From: JBGNFV01 sp049645705
Lineage (GTDB): Bacteria > Bacteroidota > Bacteroidia > Cytophagales > Cyclobacteriaceae
Assembly (NCBI GenBank): GCA_049645705.1
Contig: JBARUK010000004.1
Location: 1-64,000, forward strand
Direction: 5' to 3'
Length of the DNA stretch: 64,000 nucleotides
How positions within the stretch are numbered: position 1 is the first letter of the stretch; each line of letters opens with the position of its first letter. Shown here piece by piece: positions 35,805 to 45,800 of the stretch. A model generated the notes under the pieces. The model ran no database searches. It worked only from the letters and a program-made list of their open reading frames with translations, and had not been told where the DNA came from. A program made the translations under genes and the position numbers.

Positions 35805-36455
35805 ATGAGAAAAGTATTCAAAAGAGCTGGCTGGTGGTTATTTGCCACCATGTGTATTTTGGTGGGGCTGTACCCTGCTATCTACTTCCTGATAGACCGC
35901 CACTTCGGGCTTCTGTCATCCAAAACACCGGGGCTGTTAGCGGACCAGATATGGAATGCAGGATTCTACGGACATATAATACTGGGTGGGGTAGCGCTGC
36001 TGATCGGCTGGACGCAATTCAGCACCGGACTCAGGAGAAGAAGAGCAGGGCTGCACAGGATGATAGGTAAGGTCTATATATCTATGGTGCTTATAAGCGG
36101 GGTATGCGGGGTGTACATAGCCTAGTTTGCCACGGGAGGGCTTTCTAACACCATAGGTTTTACACTGAGCGGGCTGATATGGCTTACGACTACGGTACTG
36201 GCTTACCGGGCCATACGCCATGGGGACATAACGGCGCACCGCAATTACATGATCTATAGCTATGCGGTGTGTTTCTCTGCGGTGACGCTCAGGATATGGC
36301 TGCCGCTCCTGACCATAACTCTGGGCGAATTCATGGTGGCTTACAAGATCGTGGGCTGGCTGAGCTGGGTGCCTAACCTGGTGGTGGCTTATTTCATAAT
36401 ACACTCAGGAAAAAGCAAGCCTGTACCGCAGCCCAGGACGCAACTCGTGAAATAA
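35805..36455 (+). pseudogene. DUF2306-type membrane protein interrupted by an in-frame amber codon
   Basis: Two halves in the same frame, codons 1-106 and 108-216, are separated only by TAG at 36123-36125. The first half has AGWWLFATMCILVGLYPAIY, GHIILGGVALLIGWTQFSTG and LHRMIGKVYISMVLISGV; the second continues FATGGLSNTIGFTLSGLIWL and HRNYMIYSYAVCFSAVTLR. Joined, they give a normal-length DUF2306-like protein with six or so membrane segments. The flanking residues YIA-x-FATGG are conserved in the family, so the stop replaces a single residue. Recent nonsense mutation is the simplest reading; sequencing error or readthrough cannot be excluded. Confidence 0.8.
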
Positions 36456-36795
36456 GGGGACGCGGCGCTCTGCCTGTGGGCGAACCATGATATAGGTACT
36501 GATGAAGCGCACCTTCCCCACATCACAGGATAGTACAACATTTATCATCACCGGAAGGGGCCTGCCTTAGGGGCACATACCTACACTATAGGTATGGGTT
36601 AGGTATAGGATACCTATAGGAGAGCCGGAGTACGAGCGGAAGACGAGCGGAGTTACAGGACGAAAAACGGGCCGGACGGGCTGAAGGGTAAGGGGCAGGT
36701 AATTTTGGTAAAATATTCATAAAATACAATCATGGCTTGCAGGAATGGGCGGTGGGGGCCTTAAGATAGATCGGAGTCCCCCGGCATAGGCGGCC
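36456..36795. other. Intergenic, no gene seen
   Basis: Nothing coding was recognised. It holds short self-similar pieces such as CTATAGGTATGGG, GGTATAGG and ATACCTATAGG near 36576-36621, but no clear hairpin terminator. Confidence 0.4.
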
Positions 36796-37461
36796 TTAAT
36801 AGCTTATGCTTTCGAGTATCCAGGCATCATCCACTACTTCCAGGAGTGTCCACGGAATGGATATAGCACGAAACATATCTCTTTTGCCTTCAATGGGAAA
36901 CATGAATACCCAGCAAAGCTTATCCAGTTTTCGGTTGTACTCAAAAGCGACTGTGTAATTTTCCCTATAGAACTCTCCTGCCTTGGCCCGGTTCAGGGCG
37001 AACTTTCGAATAACGGACATATCCTTTAACCTGTCAGGATCTGAATACCCTTGGCCCGGCCAGTTTATATGCAGTAGCTGGCCATACTGGTCCAGTTCTA
37101 CTTTCAGGTAGTAATTGCTGATGTGAACGGGATCATACTTTAACAGGAAAACAAGCTCATAGGCAGGCAATACGTATTCTCGCCGGTAGGCTATAGAATC
37201 TGCACGGAACTTACTATCCAGGTCCACTGCCTGACCATGAGCAAACGTGAGGCTATCAGAAAAGGGGCCGAGTATTATCTCAAGATACCCCTGCAGGTTG
37301 GAGGCTATACGTGGAGGCAGTTGGGAAAGCGAGTCTACACCCCGGGCGTATCCGCCGTAGTGGGTGGTGCCGGTATAGGGCATGTCCACCATCATTGGGG
37401 GTTGCCCATAGGCACTAACACCCCATGTGGACAGCAAAAGTAGTATGGAAAGAATTCGCAT
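36796..37461 (-). CDS. Secreted protein of unknown function
   Basis: 221 residues with a signal peptide (about 1-19, ending SAYGQ). The mature part contains YYLKVELDQYGQLLHINWPG and AFEYNRKLDKLCWVFMFPIE, a pattern of alternating strands reminiscent of PepSY-like or DUF4468-type periplasmic domains. The family is not recognised with confidence. No operon partner. Confidence 0.6.
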   Translation of the reverse strand: MRILSILLLLSTWGVSAYGQPPMMVDMPYTGTTHYGGYARGVDSLSQLPPRIASNLQGYLEIILGPFSDSLTFAHGQAVDLDSKFRADSIAYRREYVLPAYELVFLLKYDPVHISNYYLKVELDQYGQLLHINWPGQGYSDPDRLKDMSVIRKFALNRAKAGEFYRENYTVAFEYNRKLDKLCWVFMFPIEGKRDMFRAISIPWTLLEVVDDAWILESISY

Positions 37462-37496
37462 GGTGCACGGTTATACTTAAGCCTTCAATATAAACA

Positions 37497-37745
37497 TTAT
37501 CCCGCCCCGGTTATAATGTTAGGTATATTATAGCCCGGCAGTACGAGCAGGGTGGCAAGGGGTATGATGGTGGGTATGAGCACGTGGTTGATATTGAGCG
37601 GTATTTTAAACACGTGTTCTGTATGGTCTTTCTCTCCTTTGTGCTTTCGCCTGAAGCGTATAAGAGCTATGTTGACCATACCGAATACAATAAAAATGAA
37701 TATGTTACTGATGGAGGCTATGAATATGGCTGTGCTGAAAGCAGC
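37497..37745 (-). pseudogene. C-terminal remnant of an APC-type amino-acid permease
   Basis: About 80 codons: AIFIASISNIFIFIVFGMVN, IALIRFRRKH and FKIPLNINHVLIPTIIPLA. This is the typical last membrane helices of an APC-family permease, including the loop before the conserved P-F-x-x-P segment. The frame continues upstream only through unrelated sequence, with no start suited to a 400-450 residue permease. It is a fragment left by deletion. Confidence 0.6.
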
Positions 37746-37950
37746 ACGCGAGGCCGGGAAGGACACGGGCGGGTGGATGCCACCCGATGGCCGTGATGAA
37801 GCGGCAGCAATAGATAGCACCTACGGCCTGCTGCCTTCGCAAGAAGAACGAAGCGAGCATGCCCCGGAGGTACGGTGGTCTCAGTGTACGAAATGGAACG
37901 TGAGGGATGCAGATGCCACGCTGGTGCTGGTGCAGCGGTGGTCACAAGGG

Positions 37951-38316
37951 TCAGCTTTCGGGTGAATAGGAGCGCGCCATTTCGTACTGGAATCGCCCTA
38001 CGACGGGGTTATCGGCCTGGCCGTTTAGCAGTACCAGGGTATAAGCAAGGCGTGATAGCTTCCAGTTGCGGCACAATGTGTGCTGATGGCCATCACCCAG
38101 GTACACGCACCGGAAGTGCTCTCTTACGTCTAAGCCATTCATGGCACATACATGCATGGCTTTCTCTATGGCCTGGTTCAGGCTTTCTTCGCTCTCAAAG
38201 CCAAGGCGCTGGAGTGTGTTGGCGTTAAATTTCAGTTCATGATCTATCAGGGCATTTTTGTAGGCCTCTGAATGTGGGTTATTATATCCGCGGTTGTATT
38301 CAATGACTTGTTGCAT
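37951..38316 (-). CDS. Conserved hypothetical protein
   Basis: 121 residues, no signal peptide. The N-terminus is helical (NNPHSEAYKNALIDHELKFN) and the C-terminus reads RCVYLGDGHQHTLCRNWKLS, then RLAYTLVLLNGQADNPVVGR. The latter faintly recalls antirepressor/DinD-type proteins (WKLSR...A...NG), but this is weak. Family not established. Upstream lies the terminator of the thioredoxin gene. Confidence 0.5.
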   Translation of the reverse strand: MQQVIEYNRGYNNPHSEAYKNALIDHELKFNANTLQRLGFESEESLNQAIEKAMHVCAMNGLDVREHFRCVYLGDGHQHTLCRNWKLSRLAYTLVLLNGQADNPVVGRFQYEMARSYSPES

Positions 38317-38349
38317 GCTCGGAAGTGCAGGGTATATGGGTAAAACACA

Positions 38350-38401
38350 AAAAAAAGAACAGGAAACCGGCGGATCTGCGTATCCGGCGACTGCCTGTTC
38401 A
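38350..38401 (-). terminator. Intrinsic terminator after the thioredoxin gene
   Basis: Outer arms GAACAGG/CCTGTTC (38357-38401) enclose an inner GC-rich stem (CGGAT/ATCCG). On the minus strand the outer stem is followed by a run of Ts. It probably ends the dnaJ-thioredoxin transcript. Confidence 0.7.
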
Positions 38402-38485
38402 AGTAACCCGTATATCCGGGAATGTGTTTGAAACCTACTGGTTGTTAGTTATATCCGGCACGACGCTTCTAGTCGTTGCCAGGAT

Positions 38486-38785
38486 TTATGTATTCTGATC
38501 TATCAGTTTCAGGAGTTGGTTCTTCTGCACTACGCCGGACTGCCGCCACACCTGCTTACCATTCTTAAACAGGATGAGGGTGGGCACACCGCGCACCTGG
38601 TAGCGGCTGGCCAGCTGCTGGTTCTTATCCACATCTATCTTCAGTATCTTGGCTCTGCCGTTTACCTCTGCCGATACTTCTTTAAGTATAGGGGCCAGGG
38701 TCTGGCAGGGTCCGCACCATGTAGCGTGAAAGTCTACCAGTACGGGGCGGTCGCCCTTTATGAGTTTTTGAAAATTGCCTTTCAT
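38486..38785 (-). CDS. Thioredoxin
   Basis: 99 residues with the active site WCGPC at about 22-26 (VDFHATWCGPCQTLAPIL), the cis-Pro segment RGVPTLILFKNGK and normal thioredoxin length. A cytoplasmic disulfide reductase. It lies 27 bp after the DnaJ-like gene on the same strand, suggesting a joint protein-quality-control operon. Confidence 0.93.
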   Translation of the reverse strand: MKGNFQKLIKGDRPVLVDFHATWCGPCQTLAPILKEVSAEVNGRAKILKIDVDKNQQLASRYQVRGVPTLILFKNGKQVWRQSGVVQKNQLLKLIDQNT

Positions 38786-38812
38786 AATTACTTCGCTTCT
38801 AATATCCTACTA

Positions 38813-39748
38813 TCAGGCAGGCTGCCCCTGCAGACTGTCCCTGAGTTTTTCTACTAATTCTTTCTGCTCGCCGGTAAGCTTCTCCGGCACCTTCAGGTCA
38901 AAGGTGATGTACAGGTCACCCTGTCCGGAGCCATTGTACACGGGCATGCCCTTACCTTTCAGGCGCACCTTTTTGCCAGGTTGTGTATTTTCAGGTATGG
39001 TCAGGCTCACGCGGCCGGTCATTGTTTCCACCTCTTTTTTGCCGCCCAGCATGGCCGTAAATATATCTACGGGCACACTGGCATACAGGTCATCGCCATT
39101 TCGCTTAAAGCGCGGATCGCCGTGTACGTTTACCTTCAGGTACAGGTCGCCCCGGATGCCGGTAGGTCCGGCCTGGCCTTTGCCTTTTATGCGCAGCTTC
39201 AGGCCGTCGTAGGCTCCTGCCTTTATCTTTACATTCAGCTTGCTGTCACTCGTATTTACCATACGCTCTGTGCCATTGTATGCCTCCAGCAGGCTTATGT
39301 GCATATCGCCCTGCAGGTCGCTGCCCGGTACGTTTTGGTGGTTAAAGCCAGAGCCCCTGAACCCGGCGCCCGGTCTGCCGCCGCCACCCGCTCCGAAGAA
39401 CGTCTCGAAGAAGTCACTGAAATCACCGCCACCGCCGAAGAAGTCAGAACCACCGCCTGCTCCGCGGCGGCCAAAAGGATTGCCCGCACCCGCCTGCGAC
39501 GGGTCGAAACCGGCATTCTTATACTGCTTCCAGTTAGAGCCCAGCTTATCGTACATCTTGCGGTTTTCCGCATTGCCCAGTACCTCGTTTGCCTCTGTTA
39601 TATTTTTAAAGCGGTCTTCCGCCTCTTTATCTCCCTGGTTCTTATCGGGGTGGTACTTCACCGCCAGCTTCCGGTAGGCTTTCTTGATCTCCTCCTGTGT
39701 GGCGTTCTTCTTTACCCCTAATATGCTATAGTAGTCTTTATAGTCCAT
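38813..39748 (-). CDS. CbpA-type J-domain co-chaperone
   Basis: 311 residues: a J domain (1-70) with the HPD motif in VKYHPDKNQGD, a Gly/Phe-rich linker (about 85-150), and the substrate-binding beta domains (about 150-300; LLEAYNGTERMV, KLRIKGKGQAGPTGIRGDLY). It has no zinc-finger Cys-x-x-Cys repeats, so it is CbpA/class B rather than canonical DnaJ. It stimulates DnaK ATPase. It is cotranscribed with thioredoxin. Confidence 0.92.
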   Translation of the reverse strand: MDYKDYYSILGVKKNATQEEIKKAYRKLAVKYHPDKNQGDKEAEDRFKNITEANEVLGNAENRKMYDKLGSNWKQYKNAGFDPSQAGAGNPFGRRGAGGGSDFFGGGGDFSDFFETFFGAGGGGRPGAGFRGSGFNHQNVPGSDLQGDMHISLLEAYNGTERMVNTSDSKLNVKIKAGAYDGLKLRIKGKGQAGPTGIRGDLYLKVNVHGDPRFKRNGDDLYASVPVDIFTAMLGGKKEVETMTGRVSLTIPENTQPGKKVRLKGKGMPVYNGSGQGDLYITFDLKVPEKLTGEQKELVEKLRDSLQGQPA

Positions 39749-40254
39749 TATTACCTCCTGGTTTGCGGCTCCGGCCCTGCTATGGCGGGGCGGGGCCTAT
39801 CCGGGCAATAAAAAAATCTGACATTCAGTCACCTGCCCGCTAATATCCGGTACGCCTGTTTTACCATCAAAAGCCGTTCCATGCCCGACTATCCCCCCTA
39901 AATCAGGACATTTTGGCATGATAACCCCATTTTTATGGACATTTTCGGCTATCGGGTCACTCTCTCTGGCGAGACTAGCCTAACCCGTAGCAGTGAGTAA
40001 TAGTAGAGCATACCTATTAAGACTCATACAAAAAAGATCAGGTAAGCGCACGCCCCCCCGGACTGATAGGGGGCACCATGCAATGGGCGCCATGCAATGG
40101 GCGACATGCAATGGGCGGAGCCAGGGTAGTAGCCTCATCTACCTGCAAGGCAAGTTTTCCCTATGGGATAAACTTGCTGACTTGAGCGATTCAAGGTGGT
40201 GCTTTGCTAAACTGAAATAGTGAGGGAAATATCACACTCGTCTACAATTCATTC
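39749..40254. other. Intergenic with short tandem repeat
   Basis: No gene seen. An imperfect inverted repeat, GGACATTTTGGCATGATAAC and TATGGACATTTTCGG, is present near 39907-39950. The tandem repeat at 40071 and the core-only repeat copy at 40255 follow. Confidence 0.45.
40071..40112 (+). repeat. Three 14-bp tandem repeats (second locus)
   Basis: Units GGGCACCATGCAAT, GGGCGCCATGCAAT and GGGCGACATGCAAT, the same 14-mer family as 35576-35617. Variation falls at one or two central positions. Confidence 0.8.
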
Positions 40255-40349
40255 GCGTGAGGGATAGAGCCATTGTCGGAGCCCGTGACGGACTGTGCGT
40301 GGGCAGGCGACTGGCGAAAGCCCGGCCCGCTGCATGGCGGGACACGCCC
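40255..40349 (+). repeat. Dispersed structured repeat, core-only copy
   Basis: About 95 bp matching 423-518 and 50423-50519: GCGTGAGGGATAGAGCCATT followed by GTCGGAGCCCGTGACGGACT and a terminal stem. The stem here is CCCGCT/GGCGGG, preserving pairing through a G-T wobble. The core can thus exist apart from the rest of the element. Confidence 0.75.
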
Positions 40350-40441
40350 TGATGGCTTTCCTGATGACACCCGCTCTGAAGGAATGGTAAGGGGAAAAAT
40401 GCATACCTGAACTGTGTGTGCCAAATCGATGGCAACTACTG

Positions 40442-41209
40442 TCAGGCGCCGAGCAGTACGAAGAGGAATGACAGGCCGAAGCTGAACAGCATATACAGGG
40501 CCAGGGATATGAGGCTGCCTGCTATGCCCTTGAGCACTGTAATGAAGGTAAGTGGACGGATGAAGCTAAGGTAACTGTACAGTAAAAGTAGCAGCAGGAG
40601 CAATAGCTGCAGGGATGACACCTCGGTGCCGGTGAGCGTAATAATAAGCATAACGGCTATACTGGACAGGATGTAGAGCCCGGAGATGTAGAACCCAACA
40701 GCAATGTACTCGGCCAGGTAGTAGCGCTTGCGGTACAGTAGCTTAAAGCTGACGCCGATGGCGAAGACGAGGGTAAATAATATGTAGTTGATATTATTTA
40801 CCATAAAACGGGCGGCCTTTTCAGTGTACTGAAGGGCATCGGGCGACTGGTCTACATCCGTATTATCGAAGCGGCCCTCCAGCGGGTCATAGTCGAGCAG
40901 GGCCCTGATGAGGATGTAGATGGCGGTATTTAGTATGAAGAAGGCAATAGGCTTATAATAAGAGGCTCTCTTGCCGCCAAGGTACTCGCGGTAGAGGCGG
41001 CCGGGGTTGGTAATGAGGCGCCTGATGGTAACGAGGTACTTCCCTTCTATGAGAAAGGCGGAGCTGAGGTAGGTACGGATTGTCTCGCCGAAGGTGATTC
41101 TGTCGGTACGTGCGGGCTGGCCGCAGGCACTACAGTAGGCACCTGTAAGTCCGTTTTGGCAGTTGAGGCACTGGCCTCCTTTGATGGATGGCTGCATATA
41201 GGTGAGCAT
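40442..41209 (-). CDS. DUF3667 membrane protein
   Basis: 255 residues. An N-terminal zinc-ribbon-like Cys-x-x-Cys pair (CLNCQNG, YCSACGQ) precedes the family block FGETIRTYLSSAFLIEGKYL and RLITNPGRLYREYLGGKRAS, then four or so membrane segments (about 90-110, 135-155, 165-190, 205-250). DUF3667 is widespread in Bacteroidota and uncharacterised. The start could also be the ATG at 41197, nearer the first Cys. Confidence 0.85.
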   Translation of the reverse strand: MLTYMQPSIKGGQCLNCQNGLTGAYCSACGQPARTDRITFGETIRTYLSSAFLIEGKYLVTIRRLITNPGRLYREYLGGKRASYYKPIAFFILNTAIYILIRALLDYDPLEGRFDNTDVDQSPDALQYTEKAARFMVNNINYILFTLVFAIGVSFKLLYRKRYYLAEYIAVGFYISGLYILSSIAVMLIITLTGTEVSSLQLLLLLLLLLYSYLSFIRPLTFITVLKGIAGSLISLALYMLFSFGLSFLFVLLGA

Positions 41210-41321
41210 TATAGGGCGTGGCGGGCGGGGCCACTACTGCACCAAATATATCAGAATTTTGAATATGGCCAGACCACAGGCGCAAAATGGTGTAAACAGA
41301 GGCCTGGTACTTTGGTACGGA

Positions 41322-41355
41322 GGCCTGCAGGGAGGCAACTGCAGGCCTGCCTCCT
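41322..41355. terminator. Strong hairpin between 41209 and 41358 genes
   Basis: Perfect 9-bp stem GGCCTGCAG/CTGCAGGCC (41322-41330 with 41339-41347), followed on the plus strand by a T-rich stretch. Both flanking genes are on the minus strand, where no T run follows, so it may be a processing or stabilising structure rather than a terminator. Confidence 0.45.
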
Positions 41356-41357
41356 TT

Positions 41358-42269
41358 TTACTTAAACTTTACGGACTTGGTAAGCTCGTGCACCATTTCG
41401 GGCTGGAAGCTTTGGCGGTCACCTTTATAGAGGGTCTGCATCATAAGTATCCTGCCTTCGTGCTGGATAAGCTGCAGCATGATGGTGATGGCCTTGTCGT
41501 TCATGGCGCCGGATCCTACTACCTCGTAGGCCGTGTAGCCGTTGATCCTGGCGCGGCTGGGCTCTTCGTAGGTAAGGCCTGTCATGCCTTTTTCTTCAAA
41601 CCCCTGCTTTATGCCTTCGGCAAAGGCAGCCAGGTCACCCACACCTTCCATAGGTAGCTGGGCTACCATGAGTATGGGGGCCTCTTCAGGGCTGGTCTCA
41701 CCATCATTGGCACTGTAGATGAACATATTGGCAGCGGTGCGGGCAAACTTAAGGCGGGTGGCGGAGTCGTCCATTTCAAACCAGGCACCTGCCATGGGGT
41801 CTATCTCGCCGCTTTTGTTATAGGTGGCGGTAAGCATGGCCTCTTTGAGGGTATTTACGGCTGCCTGGCCGCCGGAGCCACTTATGCCGGTAAACATGAC
41901 GCTGAAATCGGAATCACCGAAAGCGAGTATGAGGTTGCGCGTACCGTCTCGCGATACAAATACGGCCAGCCGGGCATCGAACCCATCTACCTCTGTCTTA
42001 TCGAATGACAGTACTTCTGCTCCTTTTTCTTCCAGGCTTTCTTTGGTGAGCGTTTCAGATAGCTTATCGAATGCGCCGGGCACTTCCATGACGATGATAC
42101 CGGCATCGTCGGGTCCTTTGATCCCGCTGAACTTATCTGCCAGTGTGTAGCCTTCGGGTGCCTCCAGGCTTATGCGCGTACCGGGTATGGCCACTGTTTT
42201 TGCATTCTGTGCCACAACACTGGTCCATACGCATAGTACAGATAGGAAAAGAGCAAAAGTAAATTTCAT
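41358..42269 (-). CDS. Secreted protein of unknown function
   Basis: 303 residues with a signal peptide (about 1-20, SVVAQ). The mature protein shows two similar alpha/beta modules (about 25-150 and 155-300), the second with MVAQLPMEGVGDLAAFAEGI and YEVVGSGAMNDKAITIMLQL. Periplasmic location is inferred. Family name not recognised. A repeat region lies upstream, so its promoter is probably close to 42270-42400. Confidence 0.65.
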   Translation of the reverse strand: MKFTFALFLSVLCVWTSVVAQNAKTVAIPGTRISLEAPEGYTLADKFSGIKGPDDAGIIVMEVPGAFDKLSETLTKESLEEKGAEVLSFDKTEVDGFDARLAVFVSRDGTRNLILAFGDSDFSVMFTGISGSGGQAAVNTLKEAMLTATYNKSGEIDPMAGAWFEMDDSATRLKFARTAANMFIYSANDGETSPEEAPILMVAQLPMEGVGDLAAFAEGIKQGFEEKGMTGLTYEEPSRARINGYTAYEVVGSGAMNDKAITIMLQLIQHEGRILMMQTLYKGDRQSFQPEMVHELTKSVKFK

Positions 42270-42406
42270 ATGAAGTATTTGTACAGGTATTTGAAATCCG
42301 TATAACGATCAAAGATAGCATAAATAAACCACCTGCTGCGGGTATGTTCAAAAACCAGGCCGCAAAGTAACGAGAAGGGTAATCTTGTGTTGCTGGCGCA
42401 AGGGTA

Positions 42407-42674
42407 CCCCCTCTGTTTTGAGTTTGACTCTTTGGGATTCCCAGGGGGTAACACCCGGCCGGATGTATAGGAAGAGCACCAGGCAGTGATCATATTCAAC
42501 TAATGCTGTAACCAGATACTTAGAGCCGCCATGCCTGGCGTCTCTACTGCCGGATATACTTTTTTACTCGCGCGAGAATTCTTTCGTGTCCGCGCTCCTT
42601 AGAGCGCAATATGGCAGGGTGCAGCCAATACCTCCACCACCAGAAGTAATCGTAAACTCTCTGCTACTTAGTCC
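42407..42674 (+). repeat. Dispersed structured repeat, copy 2 (left part)
   Basis: Matches copy 1 from the CCCCCTCTGTTT(T/C)GAG start through GGATGTATAGGAAGAGCACC, the REP-like hairpin (42513-42546) and the double hairpin (stem CGAGA/TTTCG at 42573-42586, then GCGCTC/GAGCGC), ending after CTCTCTGCTA. The right-hand core is absent. A single 14-mer GGGCGCCATGCAAT follows at 42676. It lies between the 41358 gene and the restriction locus; 42690-42814 shows nothing coding. Confidence 0.7.
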
Positions 42675-42814
42675 GGGGCGCCATGCAATGGGTGCACGGC
42701 GTCTGCCAGCCAAGCTACCATACCCGCATCTTCACTGCCGCGAGAATCCACCGCCCCAATTATTCCAGGCGTTTCGCCTGGACTAAAATATGCAGTAAAA
42801 TTCCTGCCGTTAGA

Positions 42815-45800
42815 TCAAGTCCATATTTGATCATTTATATCTCTGAATTTCTCCACGAATGATGAGATCCTTTGGAAGACACTCCGCTTTTTGGTTAGAT
42901 ACTGTGGATTCAGAGGACTCATTTTAGGCAAAACAGCATTAAGCTCTGTGCCGTTTTCACTGGCATATTTTCGTTTTAGCGATGCCGTTATGTAGCGCTT
43001 CGCTTCTGCTTCGTTCAGACTCTCTTCTTCGATCAGTTCGGATGCTTCGGCTTTTTGTCTTACACGGGCATACCTGATGAAGGAGTCAAATATTGATGCT
43101 TTATCCGGAAGTTCATCCAGGTCTGTTTCGTTGATATAGTTTACAATTAAGCTCTCCTTTGCGCGGTTTCCTATGCTGGCCCTGATCACCCGTCTGATCT
43201 CCTCTACCAGGGAGGCTTTGTCCTTTGTTTTCTTATTATGCTCAAAAATTAATTCAAGTATATAATCGAGGTTAATCTCCTGTGATTTTAGCAGGTCTAT
43301 TTCAAAAACCACATCATCCCAATCAATTGAGGATTCCTCTGCTTCCTTCCCGCTTCTCTCGCGTCTTAACCAGTCGCGTATATCATTATACGTAGAGCGA
43401 TAGTCCTGTACGGTACGTTCTGGCAACAGATCTATCTCCTGCATCTCGGATATGTCTTCATCCGATATGAAGTGCGTTTCTTTGAAAACCTCAACGGCTT
43501 CCGGGTCATTTATATCTATTGATTGAAGTTCCTGCAGGCTCGCATATTCATCGTAGTTCTGGAGGATATTCTCAACACGCAGATATTCACCAAACAGCTT
43601 TGAAAACTCCTTTTTATCTCTCTCCGTATTTATTTCATCAGGATCAGGAAACCGTGTGTTCAATTCTTCCACTACCTCCTTATAGCCTCTGCGGGCCGTG
43701 CCGGTAATAAGGTCTGTAAAGCCTTCCAGGTACTCATCAAAGCTTTTCTCAAGCACTACATTTTTAGTGCTTTTATCGCCGAATAGCGTGATGGCATCGA
43801 TAGTAGCAGATTCCAGATCTCTGAACGTGATAATGTTGCCAAAGGTCTTAGTGGCATCATAAATACGGTTGGTGCGCGAATAGGCCTGCATTAAACCATG
43901 GTAGCGGAGGTTTTTATCTACAAACAGGGTATTAAGTGTGGGTGCATCGAAGCCGGTAAGGAACATGCCTACTACTATCAGCAGATCAACTTCTTTACTT
44001 TTCACCCGTTTGGACAGATCACGATAATAGTTTTGAAACTCCTTGCTCTCTACTCCAAAACTGGTTTTGAACATGGCGTTGTAGTCATTGATAGCCCTGG
44101 TCAAAAACTCTTTAGCACTCATATCCATAGCAGATGGCTCGAAGTTCTCATCGGCTATCTCACCTATGGCATTTTGCTCTTCATTAGCCGCATAAGAGAA
44201 GATGGTGGCTATCTTCAGCGGTTTATCACTGTCCTTTTGCAAGTTCTGCAAGGCTTCATAGTAATATTTGGCGGCATCCACGCTGCTGACGGCAAACATG
44301 GCGTTGAATCCACTATTTCCGCCGCCTTTGATCCTATGCGTTTTTTGCCTGAAATGCTGTAATATGTATTTAGATATCTCATTGATACGCTCAGGATGCA
44401 GCAAGGCTGTTTTGTTTTCTGCTGCACTTAGATTTTGCTCGTCCTGTTCTGTCTCTATACCCTTAAACTGAGGGCGTACATCATTATAGTCTACCTTAAA
44501 CTTAAGTACCTTTTCATCACGTATGGCATCGGTAATGACATAGGCGTGTAACTCCCGGCCAAATACACCGGCTGTGGTTTCTGCACTTAAGGCATTCTCA
44601 GGAAAGATAGGCGTACCCGTAAATCCGAACTGGTAGTATTTTTTAAATTTCTTCTGAAGGTTCTTCTGCGCTTCGCCAAACTGAGATCGATGGGCTTCAT
44701 CAAATATGAATACCACCTGTTTATTATAAACAGACAAGTCGCTCTCACTCTTCATCAGATTATTCAGCTTTTGAATAGTTGTGACGATGATCTTATTATC
44801 ATCGGTCTCAATGTTTCTTTTAAGGCCGGCTGTACTATCCGAACCGTTTACGCTATGCGGGGAGAACCGCTGGTATTCCTTCATGGTCTGGAAGTCCAGG
44901 TCCTTACGGTCTACCACAAAGAACACCTTGTCTATAAAGGGGAGCTGAGTAGCCAGGCGTGCCGCTTTAAAGCTGGTAAGGGTTTTGCCTGAGCCGGTAG
45001 TATGCCAGATATAGCCGCCGCTTCCCGGCGTAGACCATTTTTTGGCCAGGTAGCTACTGTTTATTTTCCATAATAACCTTTCGGTGGCCGCAATCTGGTA
45101 CGGCCTCATGATAAGGAGCGTATCGTTTATATCGAACACCGAATACTTTAACAGAACGCTTAACAGCGTACGCTTTTCAAAAAACGTAGCCGTAAAGTCC
45201 TTAAGGTCTTTAATAAGCGAATTATCCGCCCTGGCCCAGTTCATGGTAAAGTCAAAACTGTTTTTATTTCGCTCCACCGTGTTAGCAAAGTAGCGGCTGT
45301 CTGTACCGTTAGAGATCACAAAGATCTGTATGTATTTAAAGAGGGAATTTTCGACGTTGAGGCTTTCTTTAGAGTACCGGTGTACCTGGTTGAACGCCTC
45401 GCGTATGGCCACCCCGCGCTTTTTCAGTTCCACCTGTACCAGCGGCAGGCCGTTTACCAGTATAGTCACATCATAGCGGTTGGCATGTGCTCCCTTTTGC
45501 TCAAACTGTGAGATCACCTGTACTTTATTACGAACAATATTCTTCTTATCTAACAGGTAGATGTTCTGTATATGCCCATCATCAAATACAAAATCGTAGA
45601 CGTGGTTATCGTGTATCTTACGCGTTTTATCCACGAGGGTATCACTCGGTCTGTCAAGATATTCCTCTACAAAACGGGCCCATTCACTATCCGTAAACTC
45701 CATGTTGTTAAGGGCCTGTAGCTGCACCCTTACATTGGCAAGCAGGGCTTCAGGAGAATTAAGGTCTGTTGGATTATCATACCCCTGGTTTATAAGGTCG

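Noticed and set aside
38981..39721. 246-codon plus-strand open frame
   Set aside because: Antisense of the J-domain co-chaperone gene; no family features.
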